This document shows, piece by piece, positions 32,916 to 44,426 of a stretch of DNA of 64,000 nucleotides; position 1 is the first letter of the stretch, and every line of letters begins with the position of its first letter. Source of the stretch: Chromobotia macracanthus (taxonomy: Eukaryota > Chordata > Actinopteri > Cypriniformes > Botiidae); assembly GCA_036877525.1 (NCBI GenBank), contig JAZGTH010000114.1:1490501-1554500 (forward strand). Reading direction: 5' to 3'. Made by a program: the position numbers and the translations under genes. The notes beneath the pieces were generated by a model. It did not search any database. It saw only the letters and a list, made by a program, of their open reading frames with translations, and was not told the DNA's origin.

Positions 32916-33867
32916 CAATCTCTAGTGGGGCTGGCTGCTCTAACTAGAGATGTTCCAATCCCCTTTTTCCCTTCCCAATAGCAATTCCAATACCTAGGCT
33001 CAGGGTATCAGCCGACAGAGTACTGATCCGAATTTCTTAAGTGAAAAAGAACTTCAAATGCAGCCACAAATCTAACACTGTAAACTGAAAAAGGTATTTT
33101 AGTTTTACAATATAACAGTATACAAAACAGTGCAACAAATAAATCTAGGAATATAAAACAAATTATATATGATAATATAAGAAAATAATATAGGAAAATA
33201 ATATCTTTAAAACTTAAAGTGCAGAAACAATTTTGTTAATAAAAGGAATTTTAATTTTTAAATACATAGGTATAAAAAGTGCAACAGTCACTTATACTCA
33301 ATATAAGTAGTCCTTTAAAAAAACATTAAGTGTAGTCACAATGAAGTGAAATAAGAGACTTGAGTAATAGAGTACAAAAATAAACCTCAACTGAACAAGG
33401 TTCAACAAGAGCAGTATTAAACTCAGAATGAAAATATACATATTTCAAGTGTAATAAGCGCAGTTATGATAGCTAAATGTGGGAGAGCATTGCTATAATG
33501 ACTATATTGTATTGCAATAGGTAGCTTTAATTATTAACAATGAATCAAAACTAGTTGGTACAGAATTTTTAGGTTTATTAGCATGCCTGAAGTTATACAT
33601 AAAATGGATAAAATAAAGATGCATATAATGGTAAATGACATATACAATTAACTTTAAACAGTGTATGCAGAGAATATTACCTTATAAATAAAGAACGTAA
33701 GCTAGAGAAAGAAAGATTAGAAAAGAGAGGACTGGAAGTTTGGCCTAGAGCTCAGATAAAGAAGAAGAGCATAAAGTAAATGCAGAATCCAAGAGAGAGC
33801 TCAAGGAAAAGCACTTAGAGAAAAGAAGATTATCTCAAATTATCTTTTAATGTTCCCAGAATTACTC

Positions 33868-34510
33868 AGAATCAGAATGAGCTTTATTACCAGGTATGTT
33901 TACACATACAAGGAATTTGTTCTCGTGACAGAAGCTTCCACAGTGCAACTGAAAGGCAATGGCAGGACAAAAACACAGATAAAAGAATAAAAATAGAACA
34001 ATATACCAGTTGACAAATTAACAATATACAAATTGACAATTGTATGTACAGGTATATTACAATAGACAGTTTTGTATGTACAGGTATATTATGTGTAGAT
34101 TGTCAAGTGTTCATGAGGTGTTAATGGTTGTGTGGAGAGGTGTTCAGAGTGGGTGTGGGGTGTTTTTTCAAACCTGCAATAAAACTCATTCAGATCATCT
34201 GCCAGTTGTTGATTCTCCACAGTGCTGGGGGATTGTGTCTTGTAGTTGGTGATGTCTTTTAGACCTTTCCACACTGATGCTGAGTCACTGGAAGTGAACT
34301 GAATCCTTTGTTTTTCAGAATAATTCTTCTTTGCCACTCTGATCTCTTTTTCCAGTGTGTATTTGGCCTGTTTATACAAGATTTTGTCCCCCTTCCTGTA
34401 AGCATCCTTTTTGGCCTGACGGAGCTGTCTGAGTTTTACAGTGAACCATGACTTGTCATTGTTGTAAGTTAAATGAGTCCTGGTAGGAATGCAAATATCT
34501 GATCTGATCA
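33868..34510 (-). mobile_element. Internally deleted L2/CR1-clade LINE
   Basis: On the - strand a 96-codon open frame (34379-34089) and sequence upstream of it carry the conserved linker region of the LINE: LRQAKKDAYRKGDKI, then SASVWKGLKDITNYK and LADDLNEFYCRF. Directly afterwards the sequence turns into the 3' untranslated end, finishing with ctggtaataaagctcattct and a TCTGA-type tail at 33868-33880. The reverse-transcriptase domain is missing. The piece is therefore both 5'-truncated and internally deleted. Confidence 0.8.
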
Positions 34511-34554
34511 GCGGGTTTCTGTAAAGCTGAGCTCACGTGTGCGTGCGGAGGAAT

Positions 34555-35300
34555 TTACTCATGAAAATGAACGAGTGAAACTCTTGTGGCGAGTCTAAAT
34601 GAATTAGACAACTCTCTAATCATAACTGTTATCATAATCATCATAATCATAATCTCTAATTCAATTCTTACCAGTAAAACAACAATTATGATGAGTAATA
34701 CTGGGAACATTAAAAGATGATTTGGCCTTCCATACATTTCTGCTCTCTCTTCTAATAGCTCTGGACTATGAAGAGAAAAAAATGATGGCATCACTGTGTC
34801 CACCCAGTGTGCTGTCAAAGTTAGTAAAGACAGTGGGGTCATGTCGCAGCTCCAGATGTTGGTAGTAAAGCTGACTGATTGCACATCTTTTAGTTTACAC
34901 AAACTGTTTCAGAGATGTATTTGCGACCAGGCAAACTGTACCGGGACTCCAAATGTTCAATTTAACAGCAAAATCCTATATTTTTGATAATTTTGTCGAT
35001 TATCTTTAACACTCATTGGATGTCTTGTGAAAGCTTTTCTCTTTGTTTAAATGAAGCTTCCAAAGTTTGAATCTGGCATGGCTCATCTTTCTCTACCCTA
35101 GCTTTACCATAGGGTAATCATCGTGTTCTTCAGGGTGACGCGTCTTCAAATGCTTTATTAAATTACTCATGTTATTAAGTTGCTAATATTTGTGCTTCAT
35201 TTTGCAGCATTTTACTGACTGGTTTGTCCAGTCTGAAATATTGCCAAACTATGGACATACTGCTAGCATGTTTGTATTTTTTCTTCGTTGCTCTAAATAG
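34555..35300 (-). pseudogene. hAT (ZBED-type) transposase remnant
   Basis: Broken frames on the - strand follow a BED-finger hAT transposase. A zinc-finger part near 35110-35180 reads SNLIKHLKTRHPEEH; a later part near 34930-34990 reads ESRYSLPGRKYI; the best block, in the 115-codon frame 34902-34555, is LKDVQSVSFTTNIWSCDM followed by LLTLTAHWVD, with the first catalytic acidic region of hAT enzymes. The protein then runs into unrelated sequence. The rest of the catalytic domain and the C-terminal dimerisation domain are absent. Confidence 0.75.
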
Positions 35301-35480
35301 TGATTGCTTGCAGCAACACAGCACAACTTCCCTTTGTTTGCATTCTGAGCAGCAAAAGAAGAATTGATTTCTGATTTGCAGTGTTAAGCAAAGCTAGCGG
35401 GCATAACTAAGTCTTGTGTAAGAAAATGGTATCGGATCAGTACGTGGGTTCAAATACTCACCGATACCCATGCCGCCATA

Positions 35481-36542
35481 ACCCTCAGTCTCTTTGACGG
35501 GGGGTGCTCAGGGAGCCACACTAACCTTGCTAGGGAGTGAAAGCTACTACTTTTATATGCCATTCATAGATAGATACATAATTCCTTCAGTTGGTAGGTG
35601 TTTTCTGCTACCACTCCCACAAAGGAAAAGGTGTAGGAAGGCACAGAATGGTACAAAAACAGATAATGAATAGCCAAACATAGGGCTAAAATGAACTATA
35701 AGTGAATTATAATGTGATTATCCATTACTCCTCTCTTTTGATCATTTTTTGATAGCATAATATGTCAATTTCTTGTCATCATGTATGTTAATTCACATGA
35801 TTCAAAGCACACCAGTATTCTTTATAGAAAAAAATCTATGAGTATTTACATTTTTTGCATAGACATCTCTTAAGCTATTAAACATTCTCTTAACCCCTTA
35901 TCACAGTTATCTTGTAATACCGATAACATCTGCTTTTTCCTTCTAATCATTACTTTGTCACCCAATAGGTAAATACATTTTAGTATTAACCTCATTTCTG
36001 CTTTTGCTGGAATCAGTTTCAGTGTCATGTTTTTCAGGCTTAGACACCCATGGTAGTTGTGGATCTGGAAAATTGCACTTCTCACCACTTACTCTGTGAC
36101 ACTTAACCATGTGGTATTAAACTGTAGCTGACACAGCATTTCTAATCAGCTTTATAATACATGGGCAACTAAATACAATATTAGTAAAATCTGTAAAATA
36201 TACAAATTGCCAACATGAACTATATTCCCTCATTAATGAATACAAAACATCCCCATCCAAAAAACCCTGAATCAGTTTCCCAATCAGTCTTTGACATGAT
36301 GGTTAAATTCTTTATTCTTTCATCGAAGAGGTGTCCACCGGTGTTATTTTCTGGAACATATGTGCAGTACATTTCTCCTACTATCACACAAATTTATGCT
36401 TAACTTATGCTGCTGTAAGCTGGTCTAAAACTAGACTATTTTTCAGCACAGTTAACAGTCCTCTTAGCTCTTCCATAATGCCTTTTATTGTTGTTTGTGT
36501 TGTTCATGAAAGAAATTAGTTCATACCTGCTAACCTCTACAT
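35481..36542. other. Intergenic DNA, no recognised gene
   Basis: No known domain was identified. The - strand frame at 35870-36088 is open but has stops around it. Confidence 0.45.
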
Positions 36543-36893
36543 CTACAATAGGGACGCCATGCCTTTTCCAGGCACAAAGGCATCTAACAGTTTTTTAGCC
36601 ATGTTCCATAGGCAAAGAGTTTTGGATACTGGGCTGTCATGCACAATGTTGATTAGTTCACTTCTCTTTCTGTTTGTAGTCTCATGAAATAAGATATAAT
36701 CTGCAGTGTATTTTACACAGCACTTTTGCAAAGTTACCTTCATTAGCTTTAGCCAAGTCCTTACAAAATACAACAAGTGTGAAAATAAGACATAAAACAT
36801 ACGGCTGAGCAGCAAACAAAATGTTTCATAAACCAGGATTGTTTGTAGCACAGCAAGAAACCATGGGGAGTTCAAACTGAGTCTACCTCTCAC
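36543..36893 (-). CDS. Unrecognised 116-codon frame downstream of a promoter-like repeat
   Basis: The frame starts 28 bases downstream (on the - strand) of the repeat at 36921-37013, which carries a TATA-like tgtataaaaga between 36900 and 36915. The predicted product begins MRGRLSLNSPW and has a hydrophobic stretch at about residues 10-45, then a basic, polar second half. I recognise no family. It may be chance coding inside an LTR-type element or part of an uncharacterised retroelement. Low confidence that it is a gene. Confidence 0.2.
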   Translation of the reverse strand: MRGRLSLNSPWFLAVLQTILVYETFCLLLSRMFYVLFSHLLYFVRTWLKLMKVTLQKCCVKYTADYILFHETTNRKRSELINIVHDSPVSKTLCLWNMAKKLLDAFVPGKGMASLL

Positions 36894-36920
36894 TCTGTCT
36901 CCCTTCTTTTATACAAACAA

Positions 36921-37013
36921 TTAGAGCTATTAGTGCCACCTAATGGTCTGGAGGAACAGCAACACAAAATAACAACATGAACCTTGTGACAGGCAGTGAC
37001 TGTTACATAGTCT
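36921..37013 (-). repeat. Dispersed promoter-like repeat, copy 1
   Basis: About 93 bases matching 49611-49703 in the same orientation; both contain gccacctaatggt or its near-identical form, aaaataacaacatgaacctt and ggc(a/g)gtgactgtta. On the - strand it begins TGTAACAGTC and leads into a TATA-like box, so it may be the start of an LTR. Confidence 0.7.
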
Positions 37014-39480
37014 TACATGTAAAATGAGCCCACACATGCGATTCATATTTCACAAGCAGGTGATGAAGAAGATTTTTTTAAAACCAAAATATAAAGGAAT
37101 CAGGTACAAATTATTTTACCATTATAGTTCTACTCTACATTTAACTGTGCAAGCACATCTCTTGTTATTGTTCGGGGCCCAAGGGAGGAGGATAGTAACT
37201 CCAGGAACCCCTCATTAACTCATTTTGACGTGTATGTGAGAAGACTCCTATAAAGACCCTTCCCCAACCAGGCACAAATGGTTGTTCTGCAGACCAACTC
37301 GGCTTTATGTCTCTGATTATAAAGTCTATCTTTTGGCATCAAAACCTTTGAAAAAGTCTTTGAGTGATCCTTCTGAGATGTGGAAGAAACCACAACAGTG
37401 ATAAGTTCAGTCTTTACAACTTTGTTATTTTGCATCGGGTTTGTTCACCTGTTAGCTACAATAGCCAGCAGTACTTTCTGTCATGATTTTTCACATTTGC
37501 TATTAGCAATTAACATTATCAATGTGGCTACAATATGTAGGTTTTTATGTAAATCATTTAAATCACTAAGCTTTCTCTGCCTCTGGGGAGTAATGTTTTG
37601 GAGCATCCCAATGGCCATTTTTGGAAATACCATGCTAGGGTAAAAAACAAAAAAATTGTTTGTGATAGGATCCTCAGATATCCTCTTTGTTAGACATGTG
37701 ACTGTTTTTGTTATACTATATAACATATATATTTTTATGAAACAAAAAATAGTTTGTGCATAACATTTAAATTCCACTGTACTTCAACATCTGATGGGGG
37801 CATTGAAGCAAAGATCTTTCAACATTAACAGGAAACCCTAACCTTCTAATCTAAGCACTTTATGTGCTCAAGACAACACTCTTCTTTGGTAAAGTCCAAC
37901 CTGTGTTTTGTTGTGTCTGTGGTTGGCTTCAGTTGATTCACCAGGCTAATTAGTTTTTCTAATGTGAAGTGATAGACTCTTTACCACAAGCACTGCTCCC
38001 ACTTAGCCAGGATACCCTCTTTGTATTGTGTCGAGCACCCTTGTGGTCCTGTGTCAGTCATGTCACTTAGCCTTCCATGATTATCCATGGAAAGTCCAAC
38101 TGCTGTAGGTGGTGCCAGATTATGAATGATCCCTCAAAATCTGTAGCAGTGACAGTATATTGCTTCCCTACAACACATGAAGCAAGGGAAACAAAGAGTT
38201 GTGGAGTTGTGGTCATCTACGTTACCACCCTGATAATGACTAGCAACAAGCACTAGCACTGCGGTGCATGATAAAATCTTAATGTAATAATCTTAACCAG
38301 ACACTTACTGCCCCCACTGCCTACAGTATAGAAATAATAGGAAATAATAGTTACACAGCATATTAAAACAACAATAAACAAAATAATCACATTTTTTCCA
38401 CAAAATGATTCAAGTCGTGGCGGGCCATGTCTTACCTGCAGGTCTTGTAATTGACAAGTGCTTTAAGCCATCAGTGCCAAATAAATTAAAATATATTGAT
38501 TTTTAAGTTTATGTCCAGTAATTTTCTATTTGCCCAAATTAATGGAGAGTGTCAGCTCATACTGGATTAAAGAAAGAAAGAAGTTCACCACAAAGTGATA
38601 ATTCTCTTAAATTTTCTCACCCTCATGTATCTGACTTTGACTATGTATATAAATATCTTTCCTCAGCTAAACAAAGTTTTTATTAAAAATATTACATCAC
38701 TTTATATCCTGAACTCAAGCTCCAAAAGCACATACATCTGTCATAAAAGTAATCCAGTCTCCATTGGATGAATAAATGTCTTCTATGGAATCTTTAAGTT
38801 TCGCGAAATAATTCTTCAGATCATGCAGGTCATTTATGCAGTTTAGTTTGAGTTATTTGTAAACAAATTCATCTTGATGAATAAGGACAGTTTTAGCAGG
38901 TGTTGCGTATTGTCTGTTGTCTGTCCCAAACTTGATTAGTGCACTGCAGATAAGTCACTTTGGTAATAAAGTGCATGCCAAGCATATCCTAAACAATAAT
39001 TTAGTTTCTCTTATTATAGTTATTATATTTATAACTATAATTCTAATTTGTACAAGATTTATGTGGAGCAATAATACAACACCTCTATAAACTGGCAGTT
39101 ATAACTTAAGAGAAAAACAGCCTTTAGAGAGCTTGTTAAAACTGTGTGTCAACATTTGTGACCAAGGTAATTAGCATGAGACCAGTGCCCTTATATAGCA
39201 AAGAAAATGTAACCCACAATGCACAATGAGACCCATGCAAACACAGAATATGGTAAGAATTCACGGTAACTTCATCACTGAAGTATCATTTAATGCTACT
39301 GTTAGAGAATCCACAAATGGACAATTTAAAAAGCAATACCATAATTACATAACAATCTAAATTAAGTGGTTCTTTTTTCCATCTTTGGGCTGAAAGAGGA
39401 GTTGACTATTTAAAAACTTTACAGTTAAGGCTTGTCCAGTTTGTATAACACTAAGTAGTCACCAAACAACTATGTAATAA
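37014..39480. other. Intergenic DNA upstream of OR-D
   Basis: No gene seen. Hydrophobic frames at 37380-37643 (+) and 37481-37777 (-) lack OR or other known motifs. The OR-B/C/E promoter module is not recognisable upstream of OR-D. Confidence 0.5.
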
Positions 39481-39483
39481 AAA

Positions 39484-40458
39484 ATGCATATAAAATGCAT
39501 ATTATTACAGATACAGCCATCGGTGGAGAATATTTCCAGTCTCTTTGAGTTCAAACTTTCTGGACTAAATGAAACAATGGAAAAGAGATATGTGTTTTTG
39601 TCATTGACTGCACTGTTTTATCCTTTAATGGTTTTGTGTAATGTAATTATCATTTTCACTGTAATTACATATGAGAAGCTTCATGAGCCAATGTACATAT
39701 TTCTAATTAATTTGTGTATAAATGCACTTTATGGCACTGCTGGATTCTACCCTAAATTCATGTATGATTTATTATCAAAATATCACGTAATTTCCTATGC
39801 TGGATGTTTAATTCAGACATTTGTCATTTATTCATCTGTTTTGTGTGAATTTTCAACATTAACGGTGATGGCTTATGACAGGTATGTGGCAATATGTCAA
39901 CCACTGGCGTATCATTCACAAATGACTAACCAACGAGTTCTTCAGTGTATCCTATTTTGCTGGTTTGCTCCATTTTTATGTATGTCTGTTCTAACTGCAT
40001 TAATTTCAAGACTCACTTTATGTGGTGATAATATTGAAAAGCTATATTGTGAAATATGGGCAGTAGCAAAGCTTTCTTGTTTCTCTAATACAGTAAATAA
40101 TGTGTTTGGGTACATTGTTATTCTTGTATACTTTGGTCATGCAGTATTGATATTTTGCTCATATGTTCATTTGATTAGAAAATGCAGGAAGTCAATGGAG
40201 GGCAGACACAAATTCATACAGACCTGTGTACCACATCTGCTTTCATTGATTAATGTGACTGTTGCTTTGTTGTTTGATGTACTGTACAGCCGTTATGGTT
40301 CAAAGAGTTTGCCGCAAGGGGCTCGTAATTTCATGGCTTTGGAGTTCCTCCTCATACCTCCTATTTTAAATCCCCTTATTTATGGACTAAACCTGACAAC
40401 AATACGCAAACAAGTTATTAGACTGTTTCTCAAGAAACAAGTGGGAGCATCTGAGTAA
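39484..40458 (+). CDS. OR-D: olfactory receptor, start codon uncertain
   Basis: Open 324-codon frame of a fish odorant receptor from another subfamily than OR-B/C/E. Motifs: LHEPMYIFLINL, LYGTAGFYPK, MAYDRYVAIC at 129-138 (canonical DRY), QTCVPHLLSL in TM6 and PPILNPLIYGLN in TM7. The expected N-terminus ENISSLFEFKLSGLNETM, with two glycosylation sites, is present, but its usual initiator is GTG at 39523-39525. The ATG at 39484 lies before a splice-acceptor-like attattacag (39501-39510), so it would be lost if that acceptor is used. The next Met is at 39577 and would shorten the protein to 293 residues. The seven-helix part is undamaged. Either it uses the 39484 start or it is an incipient pseudogene. 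Confidence 0.85.
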   Translation: MHIKCILLQIQPSVENISSLFEFKLSGLNETMEKRYVFLSLTALFYPLMVLCNVIIIFTVITYEKLHEPMYIFLINLCINALYGTAGFYPKFMYDLLSKYHVISYAGCLIQTFVIYSSVLCEFSTLTVMAYDRYVAICQPLAYHSQMTNQRVLQCILFCWFAPFLCMSVLTALISRLTLCGDNIEKLYCEIWAVAKLSCFSNTVNNVFGYIVILVYFGHAVLIFCSYVHLIRKCRKSMEGRHKFIQTCVPHLLSLINVTVALLFDVLYSRYGSKSLPQGARNFMALEFLLIPPILNPLIYGLNLTTIRKQVIRLFLKKQVGASE

Positions 40459-40562
40459 TTGTTTCCTTGTTTAGGTTTGTATAGTAAAGTAGCATGCCCT
40501 TCTCAAAAGAGATTTTTAATGAAAGTTGTTCTTTTATTATTTATAGTAATGCAATAAGGAAA

Positions 40563-40568
40563 AATAAA
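40563..40568 (+). promoter_or_regulatory. Candidate polyadenylation signal of OR-D
   Basis: AATAAA about 105 bases after the OR-D stop. Confidence 0.45.
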
Positions 40569-40830
40569 GTATTGTTATTTTACAACAGTACACGAAGTCG
40601 AGTACCTAAACCATCAAATAATAGTACAATTTGTGCATTATACTGCACTGCCTTGAGTGGTCTCTCGCTTTAATAAAACAATGGGAAAAGCAGCATGTGA
40701 AAGGCATCAACAAAAACATTTTGATACCACTATTCACAATAAATAATTCTGCTAGGTATACTTCCTTATAATGTATTGCTGTTGTTGTTGTTTTAACTTG
40801 GCACATAAAGAATGCTGAGCATGTGCAGTC

Positions 40831-40858
40831 TTTGAACAAAGCAACGACTTTGTTCAAA
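40831..40858. repeat. Perfect hairpin (11-bp arms, 6-bp loop)
   Basis: tttgaacaaag at 40831-40841 and its exact reverse complement at 40848-40858. It lies two bases before a second perfect palindrome. Confidence 0.8.
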
Positions 40859-40860
40859 AC

Positions 40861-40886
40861 TAATATAGTTTGTACAAACTATATTA
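40861..40886. repeat. Perfect 26-bp palindrome
   Basis: The half-site taatatagtttgt is followed without a loop by its exact reverse complement. Together with the neighbouring hairpin this forms a cruciform-prone tract 0.4 kb downstream of OR-D. Confidence 0.85.
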
Positions 40887-41186
40887 TATAGACTCTGTAA
40901 TATGATATAATCTATAATATGTAATTGTAAGAAATACTAGTTCATCTAGATTACAGTAGTACATTACATTTTCATTAGTACATAAATGCATTTTGTATTG
41001 TCTTCACAATTAATAAAGACAGTTTGTAAAGAACGTCATGTGCCATTTTTAATATGCATTAAACTGTATGCAACTATTTAACTGTCACGTTGTTGATTAT
41101 AAATTGAGGTGGTTCTAAAACACAAAAAGGTTCTAAAACATAGCTGATCATTATAACATGTTACACCAAGGCAGTGTTTGAATTCT

Positions 41187-41226
41187 AGACCAAACTAATT
41201 AACAATTAAACAAATTAGTTTGGTCT
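41187..41226. repeat. Inverted repeat (14-bp arms, 12-bp spacer)
   Basis: agaccaaactaatt at 41187-41200 and its exact reverse complement at 41213-41226. Confidence 0.8.
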
Positions 41227-42209
41227 GAATACAAATATAGTAGTTTGATCTGCATACAAATTCCAGGTTCAAGCACTAGTGAAGCACTTTGGAAATCAGA
41301 ATGACCAATGTCACAAGACAAAACTGAAAGAAAGATTTTTTTTTTTATGAGATTAGTCTGAATCACACTTTATCACACTATATTTAAGTTTAGTCACATG
41401 CTAAACTTGCTAAACCTTTGCTGCTTCTTTTTACATTTATACACTAGAAGGCAGGGCTAGTGTAGCACACTACTATTTTGAAAACACCATTCAAATAACT
41501 GTTGCATAAAGACTGCACATAGTAAGACTGACTTAGTTACTGTATTTGTGTGGGTGGTAAACTGCCTAAAAATGCCTCTGTGCTTAGTCTAAATATTTAC
41601 AATTAAAATGCTTATTGCAATATTTAGGGCAAATAATTGCATTGTCTTTAAATTATAAGAATATGCAGTGTTGATCATATGAATGAATAGTGGTACTTGC
41701 GTTTGGAGCTCATGAAGAGGTTTTTAACTATTTATTTTGATAATTATAATTAATTAGCGTTAATATAATTAATGTTTTTATTCATTTTAATTTATCATAA
41801 ATTTACATTAATTAATGCCCCTATTGTGTCAACACCATGAAGCAGCACCCAGTTCTCTCAGAAGGGAACATTTCAAGTTATGTATGTTCCCAGTTCGGAG
41901 TGAGATGCTGTATCTCGTTGCCACATCTCATATGTGACTGCACATCTTCCTTCAATAAATAGCAAATGGTAAGGTTTAATGCAGGCACCTTTAAGGTTTC
42001 TGTGCTACATCACCTGACCTTGACCTTGCCTATTATTGCCATGATTTTACACGTGCTTGTTGACCGCTCATCTATCAGACTCCCATATGCAATTCATCTT
42101 TGTCAATGCTGGAATCTCTTCTAGGAGGTGTTGGAATGAATGTTCACTTCCATTCCCATTTTGACAACTGGACATCTCCAATACGAGAATAGCCACTAGC
42201 AAAAAATCA
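41227..42209. other. Intergenic DNA; possible DIRS terminal remnant near 41850-41930
   Basis: No gene seen. The string tctcagaagggaacatttca followed by GTTCCCAGTTCGG...GAGATGCTGTATCTCG resembles DIRS terminal-repeat sequence of fish, but is too short to be sure. Confidence 0.4.
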
Positions 42210-43945
42210 TTGTCGCCCCAAAAGTCTGCTATGAGCGGCAAACACCTCAAAACACTCGATGACAACGTTGCCTCAGTTGTTAGCCACACAATCGAAACAC
42301 AGCAGATGGCTATGCAAGAAATGGTTTCTTGTATGTTGACAAAGGCGATAAAGATGGCCCTTAATCCCTTAAAAGGCTACATCAATAAAAACAGTGCTGT
42401 TCTGCATTCACTGAAACAAGAAATGGACTCTCTGAGCAAAAGTATGGCGTCAACCACAACAAAAGTTGAAACCTTAAAGCAGTTTACGCAAAACAAAAAA
42501 AGACACAAATTTCTGCTTATCTCAACTAGAACAGATGCAGCGTAAATGTCCGATAGAGATCAACAAAGCCCATCGTGTATACTCAAACTCCAATTCCTAG
42601 GCCATGACTGTTGATATTTCAGCTTCTTCGCTACCCAGACAGGCAAGCCATCCTTCAAGGAGCACGTAAAGCAAAACCCACTTTGCCCAGAGGAGCACAT
42701 CTGGAGTTCTATGCTGATTGCAGTCACGAGACACAACAAAAACAGATGGCGTTTCAACCGTAAGATCCAGGCTTCACCAGAAAGGCGCTGAAACTTTCCT
42801 GATCTACCCAGCATTGCTGAGAGTCACTCACAAGAGTCAGAAATACTCGTTTGAATCTCCTGAACATGCAGAAAAGTATCTCAAGTGTCTTGACGGAGCG
42901 GAGACACCCATTGCTCGCAGATCTTTAAATTTCCTGTCTGAGGAGACAATGGACCGCTAATGATTTTGTTGCTGCATATAAAAATCTTGGTGATATGTTC
43001 AACAACCTGTTTTATACATTGTGTTATTCAGTGTGAATTCTGCAATTACATACTATGGTTAATAAAAATATATTGTCTCTCAATGTTAGGGAGTTTAATT
43101 CTCCCATTAAACGTACACAAGTTTTAGATTATTTGCACAGAAAGAAAAGCTTTCTTCAAAAAACCCACCTTACCGCTATTGACACCCAAAGAATTACAAA
43201 TAGACGTGATATTCCCATAATATCATCAAGTCGTAATTATAAACAGAAGGGGGTGATCATTCTTTTTAAACATAACTCCAATTTTATAATTGAGCACAAA
43301 GGTTCTGGTGACGATGGTAGTGTTGCTTATTGCTGTTCTTTAATTGAAGGAAATAGGTATGCTATTATCTCTTCATGGCTGTTTATTTATCATTGGATCT
43401 GACATGAATGCCATGTTTGACACAGTTTTGGACCGTTCCAATCTTTAAGTTTCAGTAACACAATCTCAGTTTATTATATACCTTTAAATACTTCAGAAAT
43501 GCAACCCAGCAACTGGCCAAAAAAGATCTAGTCTAAAAAAGATTTTTGGATCAGTTGAATTTAAATAAACTTTCTAAAGATAAAGTGGACAACCTTGACT
43601 CTGATATAACTTTAGAAGAACTACATAATGCAGTAATTTGTTCAAATAAAGGAAAGTCCCCCGGAATTGATGGCCTTCCAATAGATTTATACCTGGTGCT
43701 TTGGGCTTTACTAGATAGATTTAGTTACACACCATAAATGAGACCATATCCAAAGGCCATTTTCACAGAGATCTCAATACAGCTTTAATCACTGTTCTAC
43801 CTCAAGGAAGATCATTCGGACTGTTCTAACTATTGGCCCATCTCCTTGATTAATCAGTTGTTTGAATGTTAAAGTCTATGCTAATGTTATTGCTAGAAGT
43901 TTACAAATAGTAATACATAAATTAATTGATCCAGATCAATCAGTA

Positions 43946-44426
43946 TGTAATGATGAGCTATTCACGAGGATACATTTGCAGCATTTATTTAGAATAATCA
44001 GACAGGCAAATGAACAAGCAAACAGGAATGACAAAGGCAAGGCAAAGACACAACGTGAGACAGGCAATGTCGAGGCAGGCAGCAAACAATCACAAAAACC
44101 AATGGCAAATCCAATAATCAGGGCAGGCAGCAAAAGGCAGTACAAACAGTCCAAGGTCAAAACACAAATAATCAAAGTACAAGAGAAAACTGCTCAGAAT
44201 TGTAGCCGGGGCAAAACTTCACAATGATAGTATGTTTGTAAGGGGTTTATATAGGGAAGGCTAATTGGATGCAGGTGTGAGAGGGAGTGGTCAATTCCAG
44301 ATATGAAGCATTGTGGGAATTGAAGTCTGAATTTAATTGAACACTGGTTAGTGGTGGTGCGGAGGAGGCAGAGCAGGGACCTCCTCTGTAACACAGGATT
44401 TATCACTGGAGGTCTGGCTTCTGACA
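43946..44426 (-). mobile_element. Solo LTR inserted in the L1/Tx1 LINE
   Basis: On the - strand it starts TGTCAGAAGCCAGACC, has a TATA-like cctatataaacccc near 44250 and AATAAATGCTGC near 43985, then ends near TCATTACA. The LINE coding text stops and resumes at its ends. It has LTR structure without an internal region. A perfect target duplication could not be confirmed, so the ends may be off by a few bases. Confidence 0.7.

Larger units (their letters stand above)
32938..35480 (-). mobile_element. hAT-superfamily element, decayed
   Basis: The + strand left end ctagagatgttcc-like sequence with ccttcccaatagcaattcc and ggtatcagccgacag resembles the CACCGAT...GGTATCGGC termini of a common fish hAT family; the right end has a degraded inverted counterpart ggtatcggatcagtacgtg at about 35429-35447. 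The transposase remnant lies on the - strand (34555-35300), and an antisense LINE has inserted in the middle. The interior at 33030-33860 is AT-rich without coding motifs. Confidence 0.6.

Noticed and set aside
34615..34665. ATC/ATA-rich tract as a microsatellite of note
   Set aside because: Short and imperfect; only low-complexity sequence within the hAT remnant.
36543..36893. Retroviral envelope or cytokine-like protein
   Set aside because: The hydrophobic N-terminal half is suggestive, but no cleavage site, CX6CC motif, signal-peptide pattern or family motif could be pointed to.
37380..37777. Hydrophobic open frames on both strands that at first look like a receptor fragment
   Set aside because: No DRY-type, TM6 or TM7 OR motif is present, and the frames overlap antisense; hydrophobicity comes from T-rich sequence.
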